DNA of 64,000 nt from Ricordea florida (Eukaryota > Cnidaria > Anthozoa > Corallimorpharia > Ricordeidae): contig OX453278.1 of the NCBI GenBank assembly GCA_949710005.1, positions 2,664,501 through 2,728,500 on the forward strand. The letters are read 5' to 3'. This document shows positions 23,501 to 35,682 of the stretch, in pieces. The first letter of the stretch is position 1, and each line of letters opens with the position of its first letter. The translations under genes and the position numbers were made by a program. Below the pieces are notes generated by a model. That model searched no databases. It was not told where the DNA came from and saw nothing but the letters and a program-made list of their open reading frames with translations.

Positions 23501-26500
23501 CAAAGGAAGGGAAAACAAAGAGTTTGTGAGTATCTTGGTTTGACTCATTTAAACGTTTAGCTCCTATGTCAAGGTCGTGCTTCAATATTTTTAACAGAAA
23601 ACGACCGACACTTGGAATATCTGCAGCTCAAAGTTTGGTGGAACATCGTTAGCGAACTCAGTGGCATCTGGTATCGTCGCAATTGCCCTAGACACCGCTC
23701 ATGAGAACAGGTAGGCCAGCAAGGTTAACTTAATTACCGTTTTAGGGTAAAAATTGTTTCCCGATTCTCTTCTTTCGTTTTATTTGAGATAACTATTTTC
23801 AGATTGAATTTAACCTGGCGGGACATTCAGCATTTGATTGTACGGACCTCTAGATCTCAGTATTTGTGTTCTGAGGACTGGAAAACGAATGGTGCTGGAC
23901 TAAATGGTGAGATTGATAAAAAGAAACACATAGACAGTTAGGGAGACTGGTAGAGAATTGAAGGCCAAGGAAACACAAACACGCAGCACAGTGTTCACTG
24001 GTAAATAGAGAGAAATCGCCAGAAACAGACATACACAAAGCTAAACCTAATTCATGCATTGTTTTTATTCCAATATACAAGCAGACTGTACTGACAGCAG
24101 CCAGGCCATAAGCTATAGAGAAAAATTAATTATGTACGCAGATAGACACGTTAAGAGACCGTTTGTGAACAGAGACAAATAGGCTTAGACGTGGACGAAA
24201 CTGAAACCAGAGCAGGGAGGACAGAAAAACAGGGAACCGACTGCCCAGACAAATTTAAAAATAGAGAGAGATAGCCAAAAAATTTGAAATACGGGCAACT
24301 TACATGGGCAAGTAGACAGAAAAACTGGAAAACAAGTGCACAGACAAATAAATAGAAAGACACAAAGACAGAACAAACAAACACTTCAACTTCGGGAAAA
24401 ATACAGAAACTCTCAAACGAACAAAGCGACAGACGGACAAAAAGTCATCAGACAGAGAGCATGCCAGTCGTTATAACATTCCGGCAAAAAATCCAGGGCT
24501 AGATTCTAAGCATCTAACTGACTGAAGTTCTTCCCATGACCCGTCTCTCTAATACATATGTTCAGTCTCACAAGTCTCATCCGAAAACATTCTTTCTTGA
24601 GTGATATTTTTTTAGCTACAATAGACATAGAGTACAGCGGTCCGTTCTCATGGTGAATTATTTTACAGTGAGCAGTTACTTTGGGTTTGGACTTTTGGAT
24701 GCAGATGCCCTGGCAAGAATGGCGGCCAGATGGATAAGTGTACCGCAGCAAAACAGCTGCCAACTGTCTGTTAATCTCACAAACCAGATGAAGTAAGTAA
24801 TTGAAGTAACAAAGGAGTCAACCATAAATTGTACAAAAATCTAGCCTTTTAATTTTGTATTGATAATAATATTAGTATTTACCGACCACGTCAGAAACGT
24901 CGTCATTTTGAGTCATCTGATTGGCTCACTATCTCGGGATATTCAACATTATTATATCTACAACCCCTCGATATGAGCGTACGCGCGCTCTGATTGGTTC
25001 CCTACTCACAGTCTATTAGCTCCTATCCCATTAGTACGGAAAACGGCCATCGGGGAGGAAAAATTTCATAAATCATACTGCCAGGCATGGGAGAAATTCA
25101 AGTCTTGCTTGAAAAGAATATACCAAAAATACTACCGAAGCAAAGAAATATAAATATAGGATGAAATTAATCGACGGTAAGTGAGAAAAATTATATAGCG
25201 AAATTGACACGATTTTAACTGTTTATTACGAACTGAAGTAAATGAACTCTTGCAAAGTGCCGCCATTTTGAAACATCCATTGTACAGGAGCTCGTAATCT
25301 GAATATTTTATTTGCTTCAGCCTACTTTTTCCACTTTTAATTCTCAGACTGGTTTGCTAACTCGAAGAAACATGATTTGTCAAGTACATTAAAGGGATGT
25401 TTAAGAACGAGCTGGCCAGACTCGTGTTTGAAACTCTTTTACACATCGGCTCGACGACAAAATGTCGGCTCGACAACAAAATGGCTCTGCCTACAAAACA
25501 ACAGCAAAGTCGATTCCTGTAGTGCAAACTAGTTCAAATTTCTCACAATCGAGCGTTTAGGAATATAAGTGATAAAACAATTATCCCACTCAATCTCGTC
25601 GCAGCTCCTGTAAGATTCGATTGAGTGGGACAATTGATAACTATTCAACTCCTTGGAGATGAAACAGGAGGTAAATAGTGCCCGGGAGTTCTGAGAAATC
25701 CTCTTGCCCTGAGTTTTGGTCAAAGAAAAAGATGGACCGCATCAATTTTGTACGCAATTTTGTACACGCTTTTACGGGCAAAATATATTATTATCCACAG
25801 GTTTATCCCAGCTACAGTTCCCCGGATAATTCAACTAAATGTCACTGAGACAAACTGTCCAGGGGTAAATTTCTTGGAACACGTACAACTGCGTGTCAGT
25901 CTCGAGTTTACACGGCGCGGCTATCTGGAGATTGACCTAGTTTCTCCGTCGAACACAATTGTGAAGATCCTGCCGTCCCGTCAAAACGACGTTCTAGCCT
26001 CTAATCTGAGTAACTGGGAGCTACTAAGCATGCAGTTTTGGGGAGAAACTCCAAAAGGAACATGGTACATCAACATGACAAACAAATATCCAGAAGCAGG
26101 GTATAACAAAGGTATGGACGATACATTCTCATATTATTTAATTAACAATTATTCGCCGAATTCGAAGGCGAAGTGATTATCGGTGAATATTCGCCGATAA
26201 TCTGAGTCTGAGTCTGAGGCGAATAACTGTTTTAGCATAAATACACAGGTCATTATTTCAAACAAAGAAAAGAAAAAGCATTGTACAACACGAAAAAAAT
26301 TTATTTTATCAAAAGCGCGCGAACGACTGGCAGCCATTTTGCTCGTCGAGGTGATTATCGGCTGATAATCCGAGATAGCGAACCAATCGGAGCGCGTAAT
26401 TTTGTATAATCACCTGAGTATTTATACTAATAATGCATAAGCGAAAACTGAAAGAAGATCAGGCACCGGCGTGACGTGTTGGATATGTGATAAGTGACGT

Positions 26501-29500
26501 CATTAATTTCTCCAGTTAATGTGTTTCATCACATATCAAACAACTGGAATCTTTTCGAAGATATTCCGCTGCGCGTCGTATTTCAGCTCCGGACTCGGTG
26601 TTTGATCCATGATGAAACACTTTGTCTCGTGTTTGATGTATTGCAGCCACAACGCAATCTAGCACCGGACAATCAAAAAATCAAAAATCAAAAAATCAAA
26701 AATGGAAAAGCGGCCCCTATTAAGTCCTAAATACATTACTGGTATAAAGTCCCACGCGGCACTTGAGGCCGTCCCGAAACGCTATTAAAACTTGTTCTCC
26801 TGCTATCAAGCGTCCCCTAAGACGTTCAGTCATTTTATTCTCTTACACATACCTTGTCTCTGGGTAATAGCCTTTCATTTCTTTTTCTTCCCGCAACGAT
26901 TCGTTTGTGTCTGGTACACCAGGCTGCACCATCCCAACCATCTTTATTTCGTGTTCCTCAGGTTTTCCATTGGGGCTAAGTACTTTAATAAAGTACTTTT
27001 CATTTTCATTGTTACTTTTTATTTTACCAGAAATCTATAAGACTTGAAACGAGTAACGCACGTTCACAACTTGTCCAGATTCAATATTTCTCATGACCAT
27101 ATTTAGAAACTGCTTCTTCCAGTCTTTGAGCTTGTTTGGCCCTGATTGGTTTACTTGGTTTCACCTTCTTTCCAAATATAGTAGTTGGTAGATTGAATGT
27201 GGACAAGGTGTGGTTCAAGATATTCAATGACCAGTTACACATTCAAGTCTTAATGAGTTTCTGATTTTACCTAACTAGGTGTCATTGACCAGTTAACGCT
27301 TACTTTGTATGGAACGAAAAAAAATCCATTGACGAAACAAAACAAAGAGAACTTACAATCTGTTTTGCGGTCAAGAGAAAAGCGACCCTTGAGAAGATGT
27401 GTAAAAGATAGCAACAAACATGGTAAGAGATCTCTTATTTGTTGATGTTTATATTACTTCAGTGGGGAACGAGACTTTTGGTCAATACTGTTTGAAAGTC
27501 GTGCTTTAATTTGTGATAAGTTGGCTTTCATTGCCTCAACTGTACAAAATATTGGGAAACATGTATTTTTCTGTACAGTCTCAAGCAAACGCATATAAAT
27601 ACAATCCGAGTCCTCTCAATAGGAGTCGAACGTGTGACCGGTTTTAAACAAGTTACATTGTAATGTTAATTCGTGTCAGATTCCTCTAATCTTTTCTTAG
27701 TTGAAGAACTTTTGTCCCGGGAAATTAATTGGTTGCTTGAAATATGTTCCACAGCTTTAATAAAAGAACTTTAGTTTTCCTGTATCGTGGTGCATATTGC
27801 AAAAGGCGTGCATAGTGCTGAAACAAACGAACAACAAGTAACGTTCTAGGGATTTCTCTCAGACGAAGTGAAGAAAAGAGCCTTGCACAAGCTGCTGACG
27901 TCAAACTGATGCAGGCTGATGATGCGTCAACTCTGTGTCATCGGATACTGATGGCAACAAGTTTGACGGCGTGATCACAGGGTGCAAATTATGCAACAAA
28001 TATTCTAAATGCCATAAAGTTATTTTTCAGTTATTTTTCATGCTTTTAGGCGAAAGTACACAAAAGGAAATTCCCGAATGCCAGTCTGCAGCCAGCTACA
28101 CCAAACGTGAACATCGTCGGATGACTAGACCTTTTCTGAAAGACTACTTTTGGCCTCATGATGACTGCAAGGGTTGTGTGAAACTCTGCACAAGGGATTC
28201 ACGTTGTTTGTCTGCGAGCTGTTTGCCTGCCTGGGGATGGAAGGCTGGGAAGTGCCAGCTGAGTGCACACAACGGGAAAATAGCTTCCAATAAATTGAAG
28301 AGGGACTGGTATTGGGAATACTTTGAGAAGAACTGTTTTGGTATGAATTTCATTTCCATTTTTTTTCTTTCTCAGCGCTATTTTCTTTATAATTTATCCG
28401 TAAAATTATTTCAGTTTTAAAAGTACAACGCATATAATAAAAGAGCTAGTAAAGATTTGCGTTTTAGAAATCTTGTATTTTAATAAAAGGATTGTCAATA
28501 AATGATAGCTATGTTCGACAACAACCCATTCGAAAACTTTTTTAATAAGCGAAAGAGTGTCACAGTTATGCGAGCAAGTTACAAGCAGCTGTAACGATAA
28601 GATCTGAAAAAAACTCAGGTTTGAACGGGATCAACTGTTTTTAAGTTCTCTGACGATCTTACACTCATTAAAAATCATTCTTCCGCAGTTCACAGATATG
28701 AAATTTTCATATATTCACGTCCATTTGCAAACGTCGATGTGTTTTTTTCTTATCTCGTTTTTCGCTTTTTATTACTTGTTTCGTATGTAAGTACCAGCTC
28801 TTTTTTAAGACAACCTCTTTGTTCTTTAGCACCAACGACAATTTTGCCGACAAGTGAAGCCATACCAGTGAAGCCGGACAGCCACAATACTGAAATCAAA
28901 CCTAACAGGACATCAGGTAATCATAATTATCTTTTATAGCCCTGTGCAAGTAACCAAGAAAGTCTGACTTGACGAGGCATGCCTTTGCGGTCTGTTTTAA
29001 TATGGGCTTTCTTATCGATTGCTCCATTAGGGAACAGGGTTGGCGCAGTGGTGAGAGCGCTCGTTTTCCACCAGTGTGGCCTGGGTTTGATTCCCGTTCC
29101 CGGCGTCATACGTGGGCTGAGTTTGTTGTTTCTGTACTCTGCTCCGAGAGGGTTTTCTCCCGATACTCTGGGTTTCTCCTCTCCACCAAAACACCAACAT
29201 TTGATTTGATTTGATTTGAGATACAGTTGACTTGCACTCAAACAAAGTTCATTATTATTATTGGCTTCTGTTTAGTGCGTGACGAAAAAAGTAAATTAAA
29301 CGGGACAACTGAGAAGCCGATTCAGAAAAAAACATTTTTCATTTCTTAGGAACATAAGTTTAATTTTTGGTTTCTCTGTTATTTTCAACTTACATTTCAA
29401 ATCTTGATCATTTTACCCGAATCTTTCCAAAGCATCAAGAACCGTTCCACCAACAACTCAAAGGCTGCCTGTATCGCCAAAGATCGTTCAACCAGGTACG

Positions 29501-31629
29501 TTGAAAAAATTGAACTACAACATATACATTAGAGAACAAACTGACTGTCTATGACAACGTCAAAATGTAGTAAAGGTATGTTATAGCCATACATATGCGC
29601 ACTAAGGCAACAATGGTATAAGGGATAAAACCCTGTTGCTACCAAAAAAAAATTAAAAATTTAGCTCAAAAGCCAGCAGCCATGGACAGCTATATGACAG
29701 TCTCCTCACTTGCATCACATTACATGCCGGCCGGCAACCCCAGTTTCAATGCCGGTGCATAATAGGAATTGGAAGAGTGTTTTGAATTTAGTGTTAGCAA
29801 TTAGTTTTACCTGAAGACACTGTGAGAAATTGTTTCAATTTATAACCTAAAATCATTTAAGTAATCAAAAATTCTTATTCACGATAATTTGCTCGCCTTT
29901 TAGTTTAAAACTTAATTTACTTTTTGTGGTATTTAACGATTGAGTTCAAAGTATGCTTTTCGAGTTAAATAAACTTACATTCTTCATCAAAAACTCTTCA
30001 TTTAATTGATTACAAAAGCCTACTATGGGAATAGTTAACACTGAAGCCAAAGTAGATCCGTTCCATTTCTGAGGGAAAAAAATAACTGGGAAATGTTGGA
30101 TAGCCAACCAAGACTGACCATAGTAAAGTATTTGCGGCTAAGAACTCTTATAACAGATACTGAAGCACTCGACTTATTTCCCACTGGCCCACTCTTACTC
30201 TCGCTCGGCTATTTACATGAAGGAATGAAATTTTTTACTCAGAGCGTTCAATCTTTTATCCCCGGGAGGGGGGGGACTCCCATATGGAATGGACGGGGAT
30301 GCTCGTCGTCTCGCTTAAGGGTGTAAATTTCGGATTTTGGTCTCGCTTAGGGTGTTCTAGGCAAAATGTCATTATTTTTAGCTGTCAAGGTCTCGTTAAG
30401 GGTTGCACGCGAAGAAATAAAAAAACAGAAAGAATTTTGATTTTATGAGTCTGCATAAGCTTCGGTCACGCCCAGATTGATCTCTTTTAGGAGTTTAATT
30501 CAAACTTTCCATATGGGAGTCCCCACCCCCCCCCCTCCCCGGGCTTTTATCAGCCTTCTACTAGCTCAATGTTACAGGCTTGGTTGTTGTCCTATAAAGA
30601 TGTTGTTTATTTGTTTGTTTGTTGTTATGCAGTATTTTGATGGTTTTTCGTATCTTTCATCAGTTCTTTTTTTTTAATTTCAAGAATACACGTGCCACTC
30701 GGAGCCAGTCTGGTTCAAGTTTGGAACATCTTGCTACAAGATAAACCATAGAACAACAACCCGACAACAGGCACAGCGCATCTGTGCAAATGAACGAGGA
30801 CACTTGGTGATGATAACATCCCTGGAAGAAAACAAGTTCCTTACCGAGAAAATAGAGAGAACAAGCCAGCACTGGATCGGACTCAAAAGAAACTCATGGG
30901 GAACCTTTGTCTGGGACAGTACACACGGTGAACATATCGATTTTGAGTACTGGAGCCCTTATGAACCTAACAACTCCGGAGGAACAGAAGACTGCGCCCA
31001 AATCTCAGGAGGTCAAGGATTGTGGAACGACGTATCATGTCATGTTCGGCATTCCTTCATATGTGAAAGGGTGCGTAATAAATTCAGAAAATACAAGTCA
31101 ACACCAAACTTCATGAAAATTGTTTAGGAAATGTGTAGAAACAAACGATACCACGGTAAAAGTATCACAGCTTTCCGAAAAAACTGTTTCATACTGTCTA
31201 GTAAGATCAACAGATGATATGCAGAACCACACTTTATTGTAAGACAAACACTATCACAAAAATAGTACTGTTCAGTAGCTTTCCAAAGAATATTCACTCA
31301 TTTTCTCTTGTCACAGTGCATGGTTTGATTCACAGATGAAAACGTTAGACTGAACCACACTGTAGAGTAAAACAATCAGTACCAAAGTACAGTACTGTTC
31401 AGTAGCTTCCCAAAAATGGTCACACTGCATGGTTTGATCAAGAACTGAATGAAATATTTAACCGCATCATAGTAAAACGGAATAAATCAACGCGTCGCGC
31501 TGAAAGGCTTAACTAATTTTTGTTTGTTTTATGTTTGTTTAGGACGCAGAACGCGTTACAATGGCGAGTCAATCATCAACCGCGGATACTCCACTTGTTA
31601 TCGTGAAAAAGGCACATTTTAACGATTAG
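20522..31629 (+). CDS. Furin/kexin-type proprotein convertase with PAN/apple-like and C-type lectin domains
   Basis: Eighteen exons: 20522-20749, 20963-21064, 21264-21335, 21595-21723, 22118-22185, 22332-22420, 22887-23062, 23304-23525, 23598-23710, 23803-23906, 24669-24792, 25801-26111, 27279-27422, 28050-28340, 28830-28916, 29433-29495, 30685-31070 and 31543-31629. Every junction is GT-AG and in phase, giving 931 residues. Order: signal peptide (hydrophobic 24-44; Met14 is an alternative start); prodomain ending REKKR-E (Arg122) with an internal VAKR site; S8B catalytic domain with Asp163 (VVDDG), His201 (GHGT), Asn303 (AAGNGG) and Ser379 (GGTS); P domain to about 600; a Cys-rich PAN/apple-like block (about 628-724); a Pro/Thr linker; a long-form C-type lectin domain (775-903) with EPN (868-870) and WND (888-890), the mannose-type calcium site; and a short tail. 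No membrane anchor is seen, so the product is probably secreted or Golgi-soluble. It should cut after basic motifs. The last exon is the least certain: reading through the intron would add 18 residues and stop. Confidence 0.88.
25555..25647. repeat. Hairpin MITE in convertase intron 11
   Basis: AACAATTATCCCACTCAATC and GATTGAGTGGGACAATTGAT form the two arms around a short loop. Non-coding. Confidence 0.65.
26137..26430. mobile_element. Foldback MITE in convertase intron 12 (family shared with GEMIN5)
   Basis: A palindromic end (TTCGCCGAATTCGAAGGCGA, then GATTATCGGTGAATATTCGC) is followed by a body with CACGAAAAAAATTTATTTTA and CGAACGACTGGCAGCCATTT, and ends near CGAACCAATCGGAGCGCG. The same element lies in the opposite orientation at 55235-55500 in GEMIN5 intron 8. 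Confidence 0.75.
29033..29216 (+). mobile_element. tRNA-derived SINE in convertase intron 15
   Basis: The tRNA-like head has an A box (TTGGCGCAGTGGTGAGAGCG) and a B box (GGGTTTGATTCCCG). A body follows and ends in TTTGATTTGATTTGA units, the usual SINE structure. Open frames across it are artefacts. Confidence 0.85.
30261..30543. mobile_element. hAT-type MITE with an exact 8-bp target duplication
   Basis: The ends are inverted (CCCGGGAGGGGGGGACTCCC, and its complement at the right) and CTTTTATC flanks both sides exactly (30253-30260 and 30544-30551). An 8-bp duplication is the hAT signature. It lies 140 bp before the C-type lectin exon, in convertase intron 16. Confidence 0.88.
31180..31450. 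repeat. Tandem repeat copy 2 (last intron of the convertase-lectin gene)
   Basis: Two to three copies of the unit with CAGTACTGTTCAGTAGCTTT and ACTGCATGGTTTGATC, as at 19086-19347 and 38020-38330. It lies between the lectin exon and the short last exon. Confidence 0.75.
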
Positions 31630-31730
31630 TTTCGTGAGCATGTTTTACTTGAGTTGATGTCCACGCCTTGTCTTTTGGTCGCTAAAACGGGAAACTGATA
31701 AAGAAGAGAGTTTTGGTAGTCTTCAATGTC

Positions 31731-31736
31731 AATAAA
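31731..31736 (+). terminator. Poly(A) signal of the convertase-lectin gene
   Basis: AATAAA about 100 bp after the stop codon at 31627-31629, followed by a second ACAATAAATT at about 31748. This supports the placement of the last exon. Confidence 0.65.
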
Positions 31737-31759
31737 GACCGATAAGAACAATAAATTAA

Positions 31760-32870
31760 ATTTTTGCTTCAAAGTTCTCTAAACCCTGGGTTCATTAAAG
31801 GCAGCTACGCCGAGCTACGGCCTTAGTAGTACACTGCCTGTTACGCTGATTTTGTCCAATTATGTTGCGCTGGACGGGGCAAAGAGAGACCAGAGTACAG
31901 CAGGTTTATGCAGTATAAAGGGGTGGGGTCATCTTTAAAATGAAGTCTACATTGTTGTTGGTCATCGAAAAATCTTCACCCAGATACGAAAAAATCTCCC
32001 CACCCCCCTTCCCTCCTTCAGAATAATGACCGGTCCCCTTAATAAATCAATGCTGTGAATTCAAACAGATGACAATAATCTAGGAAGTTGACGAGTTTCA
32101 ACAGATCCAATACAGTGACTATAATTATGTATTTGTAATGACATGAATTGATCATCGCAGTTATGTACACAACTTAAGCAGCTGCTCTACCAACTGAGCT
32201 ATCAAGCCAACTGGGAGCAGGTCATATTGTGAGTTCGTAATATACCCGTAGGTGGAGAAGAATGATGAGCAGAATAATTATGTATTTATAACAAATTCTT
32301 AAAATAAACATAAGTGTAAGTGTTTGTTACTCGCTAAGGAGAATTACTCCTTGGAACTTTTTCAGTGGAATGGCTGATTATAATAGACAGGTGAAGCTGA
32401 TCAAAATATAAAGTTGGAGGCTAACCTACAATATGACAAAATATTTACTCACTTCATGGTAGCTGTCTTTACGGACAACGCTTCCTTTCAATCTACACCG
32501 TAAACGGCAAAAATGCAGCTTGTTTTTCGACCTTTTCCGTAACAAGGGAGTGGTGGGCACAGGCAAAAGCAAAGATCGAGGAAGAGATGAGAATGAAATT
32601 ACCGGAGCCGCCAACAAGGTATTGATAAAAAAATATAAACATAAAACCAAATGACTAAACAAAATTATACGGTGTGGTGTTAATATGAGAGGAAGAAGGG
32701 AACACAAGTGACTGGTGCTGAGTAGAAATTATGAAGCGGAACTCGGAAGGAAAGTGAAACGTCCATGAAAATATGTGCAAATCTCATGACAATTGCTCTG
32801 ATCAGCGTTGATGAATCAAAAGAAGGGAATCTTCGTCGTGCCTCTAGCTAAAGTTAGCAAGGTTAGTTTG
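31760..32870. other. Intergenic stretch with a tRNA-like SINE head and a dispersed repeat
   Basis: On the minus strand at about 32171-32216 there is a tRNA-like head, GGCTTGATAGCTCAGTTGGT followed by AGAGCAG, typical of a SINE. From 32458 to about 32640 lies a repeat whose inverted copy is at 48830-49000 (shared blocks AAGGTCGAAAAACA and GAAGGAAGCGTTGTC). No protein-coding gene is recognised. Confidence 0.6.
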
Positions 32871-32873
32871 TAT

Positions 32874-32965
32874 AAACGATGAAGTCGAAATCCACTTACA
32901 CTTGAGTTTGTAGTACTACGAACTCAAGTGAAAGTGGATTTCAACTTCATCGTTTATACAAACTA
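32874..32965. mobile_element. Near-perfect hairpin MITE
   Basis: TAGTTTGTATAAACGATGAA at the left pairs with TTCATCGTTTATACAAACTA at the right, with a centre of TAGTACTA. Non-coding. Confidence 0.85.
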
Positions 32966-33331
32966 GCAATTGTTTTAGTTTTTAGCTTTGATTGTATTAG
33001 GCATTCGGTCCCTTATAACACTCTTCTTTCTATTTACAATTCATGAGTCCAACCTCGCCTTCAAGGATTACTGCAGCTCGGTATGGGGATCCTGTTCCCA
33101 GAGCTAGTCTTTCTAAAAAGATACAAAAATTACAAAATCGTGCAGCACGCGTCAAAACGTTTTCAAATTACGATCGTAGTACTGATCAATTGTTATGGAT
33201 GGTTAACTGGGTTAAATTGGACCGTCAACCTCTTGTTGATAAATCAATATTAATGTACAAGATTGTACATAATATGGTTCCGGATTATCTTAATTCCCGC
33301 TTTGTCTTCCGTTCCGATACTTAAACCTAAA

Positions 33332-33438
33332 AACAATTAGATTATGAGCTCGAGATTTCTATCGCGTGATAGTTGACGAGGGCGCAGCCCGAGTCAACTA
33401 TCACGCATAGAAATCGAGAGCGAATAATCTAATTGTTT
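33332..33438. mobile_element. Foldback MITE (copy 1)
   Basis: Palindrome with ACAATTAGATTATGAGCTCG at the left and GCGAATAATCTAATTGT at the right. The inner arms, GTGATAGTTGAC and GTCAACTATCAC, are shared with 33939-34152. Confidence 0.75.
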
Positions 33439-33938
33439 TACTATAAATCTATTAGTTGTTCAAAACTTAAAAAAGCAAGACAGAATCTCCGATAATTGAC
33501 CAGGGCTTGTTGTTAGGCGACTGCTTCAAATACCGGTCAAAGGCACAGCGTATCGCTCGCAGCGAAGACACTTTGAATTCGCTTCCATTTTTTGCCGTAC
33601 AAAAGCATAAAAATCCTGTAAGCGTCTGTTAAGCTCTTCTTTGGACTGTTCTTCAATAGGAAGAGATAATTTCTGTTGGCTTGCGAACTATTCTAAAATT
33701 TGTTTAAATGCAACTTTTGTAAATTTAATTTTGTACTTTTAAAAGTTTCAATGAGTAGTAAATTCATTAAAGTCATTTTTCGACTCCTGTTCTTACCGTG
33801 AAAAATCTTCATACCATAACAGCCTCGACCAGTAAACTGTCTAAATCTTCTTCACGGACACTTCGAAAACGTGAAGAAGCGGACGCCATTTTGTTAGCAA
33901 GGGCACACTGCTACGCTATTCACTATCTATCACAGATA

Positions 33939-34152
33939 GCGTTCTATCACAAATGCCGCGCTCTGATTGGCTACGCTACCCACTATCTATTAAACAATTA
34001 GATTATTCGCTCCCGATTTCTATGCGTGATAGTTGACTAGGGCTGCGCCCTCGTCAACTATCAAGCGATAGAAATCTCGAGCTCATAATCTAATTGCTTA
34101 ATAGATAGTGGGTAGCGTAGCCAATCAGAGCGCGGTATTTGTTATAGAACGC
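33939..34152. mobile_element. Foldback MITE (copy 2, full arms)
   Basis: Long inverted arms: GCGTTCTATCACAAATGCCG through CTGATTGGCTACGCTACCCA pairs with the complement ending GGTATTTGTTATAGAACGC. The centre is the same as in copy 1. Confidence 0.8.
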
Positions 34153-34577
34153 TAGTAGATTTATACTAAAACTTAACAGATAGTGACTGTAGGCTTGCTA
34201 TCCCAGAGCCCCGCACTAATTATTGTAAAAGAAGTCTGTGCTACAGTGGAGCTGTACTGTGGAATAGTCTTCCCTCGGACATTTGACAGTCGCCATCTCT
34301 TAATGAATGTAAATCTAAGTTAAAGAAATATGATTTTAACAGTAGTCTTATCTTAGTTTTATTTTGCTTTTATGCACGGCTTCCTTGTAAAGCAGGTTTT
34401 AACAGCAATGCATTTTAGCATTTAATTTAAGTTAGGTACTTAGATTTATTCATTTAATTCAATATTGTATATTCCTGAAGGAAATACTGCGTCTAAATAA
34501 AGATTTTACCTTTACCTGAACTAGGCTGGTTGAAACAGGCTGTCTTATATATTTAATTAATATACTAATGAATATAA

Positions 34578-35230
34578 TCAACATATTAAAAGGAAAAGAT
34601 GTCGTATTCGCTTAATTGCGCCCAAAGCAGAAGCAATCTTTTTGCAAATGTTCTGTATATGACACTCCCAGTTTATGTTATGGTCAATGTGCACACCAAG
34701 AGATTTCGCAGATGACACCCGCTTCACTTGATGGTCATTTATACTGAAAGGAGGAATTTCAGAAAATGTTGATAACTTCTGTCTCGACGCAACTAACACT
34801 ACCTCAGTTTTTGTTAAGTTCAGGGTCAGTTTATTGGCTGATAGCCATGTGTACACCATGTTTAAATCATAGTTAAGACAGTCATCAATATGTTTTAAAT
34901 CTACGCTAGCGAAGGTGAGGCTGGTGTCATCTGCATACATTCTAGGTTGTGAAAAATGCAGACAATTTGGCAGGTCATTAACATATAAAAGAAAAAGTAA
35001 GGGTCCTAGAACTGTACCCTGGGGGACACCACATTTGACTAATTTTGGAGTAGACATGTTTGAGTGCGATTGCTTATAAATATGATGTAAATCATTTGTG
35101 ACAGAAACCGCGTATTCAATAAAATTGTAATTTTGTTAATAGAATATTGTGATCGACGGTGTTGAAAGCCTTTCTTAAATCTAGGAAAACAACGGCATTG
35201 ACGAAACCGCGCTGTAAAAATACAATTCCA
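34578..35230 (-). mobile_element. CR1-like LINE fragment, reverse transcriptase core
   Basis: Minus-strand reading gives KAFNTVDHNILL (about 35130-35170), then CGVPQGTVLGPLLFLLYVND, YADDTSLTFAS with the catalytic YADD intact, LSANKLTLNLTKTEVV and SLGVHIDHNINW. A frame change near 35060-35110 and truncation at both ends make it inactive. It is the best preserved LINE piece in the window. Confidence 0.88.
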
Positions 35231-35328
35231 TTTAACTTGGAATTGTTGCTGTTAGAGAGCGGACTTGTTTGATTGATTCTTCATGCTCAGTTCCGTTTTC
35301 TCAAAATGTTTCTTCTTCCGTTTTCTTC

Positions 35329-35377
35329 ACCACTGTCGAAGAGACATCAAGTAAAATAAACCTTGTGACGAGATAGG
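35329..35377 (+). pseudogene. Stray copy of an MRPL22 exon with an 11-bp deletion
   Basis: CACTGTCGAAGAGACATCAA followed by GTAAAATAAACCTTGTGAC matches the MRPL22 exon at 48349-48414 (gene strand TTGTCGAAGAGACATCAAGT, then AAAATCAACCTTGTGGC), with about 11 bp missing between the blocks. The flanks do not match neighbouring MRPL22 exons or introns in any obvious way. The deletion breaks the frame. I read it as a broken duplicate, not a functional exon. Confidence 0.6.
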
Positions 35378-35682
35378 GGTAGAAAAATAGAAACAGCCTG
35401 TTTAGCTAGTAGTGTATCTTTAGCATTTATTTCAATGGTCATGTACCTCTCTTCAATTCTAAGTTCTTTTTTTCGGTTTTATCGACCAGAAGACTAATCG
35501 TGAACCTAAACCGCTCAAGTAAACGTGTTCACAAAACTAATATAACGATATTAAGAGGATTATCCGTGGCTATTGTTTGCTCCCTCCATGGCAAGTAGTT
35601 CTGCGTTCTAAACAAACATAAAACAAACGAAAATTAGATAAGGTGTTATCGGGACGCGATGGTTCATTCCATCTTACTATAG

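Larger units (their letters stand above)
33043..34330 (+). mobile_element. CR1-like LINE 3' fragment split by inserted foldback elements
   Basis: The reading at 33043-33324 (KIQKLQNRAARV, then YKIVHNMVPDYL) is the reverse transcriptase C-terminal region of CR1-like LINEs. After an insertion at about 33332-34160 it continues at about 34170-34330 with SLCYSGAVLWNSLPSDI, the usual end block. It is broken and inactive. Confidence 0.75.

Noticed and set aside
28927-29241. Open frames on both strands near 29 kb
   Set aside because: They lie across a tRNA-derived SINE in an intron.
32426-32707. 93-codon open frame on the minus strand
   Set aside because: Part of it is a dispersed non-coding repeat (copy at 48830-49010), with no family resemblance and no splice partners.
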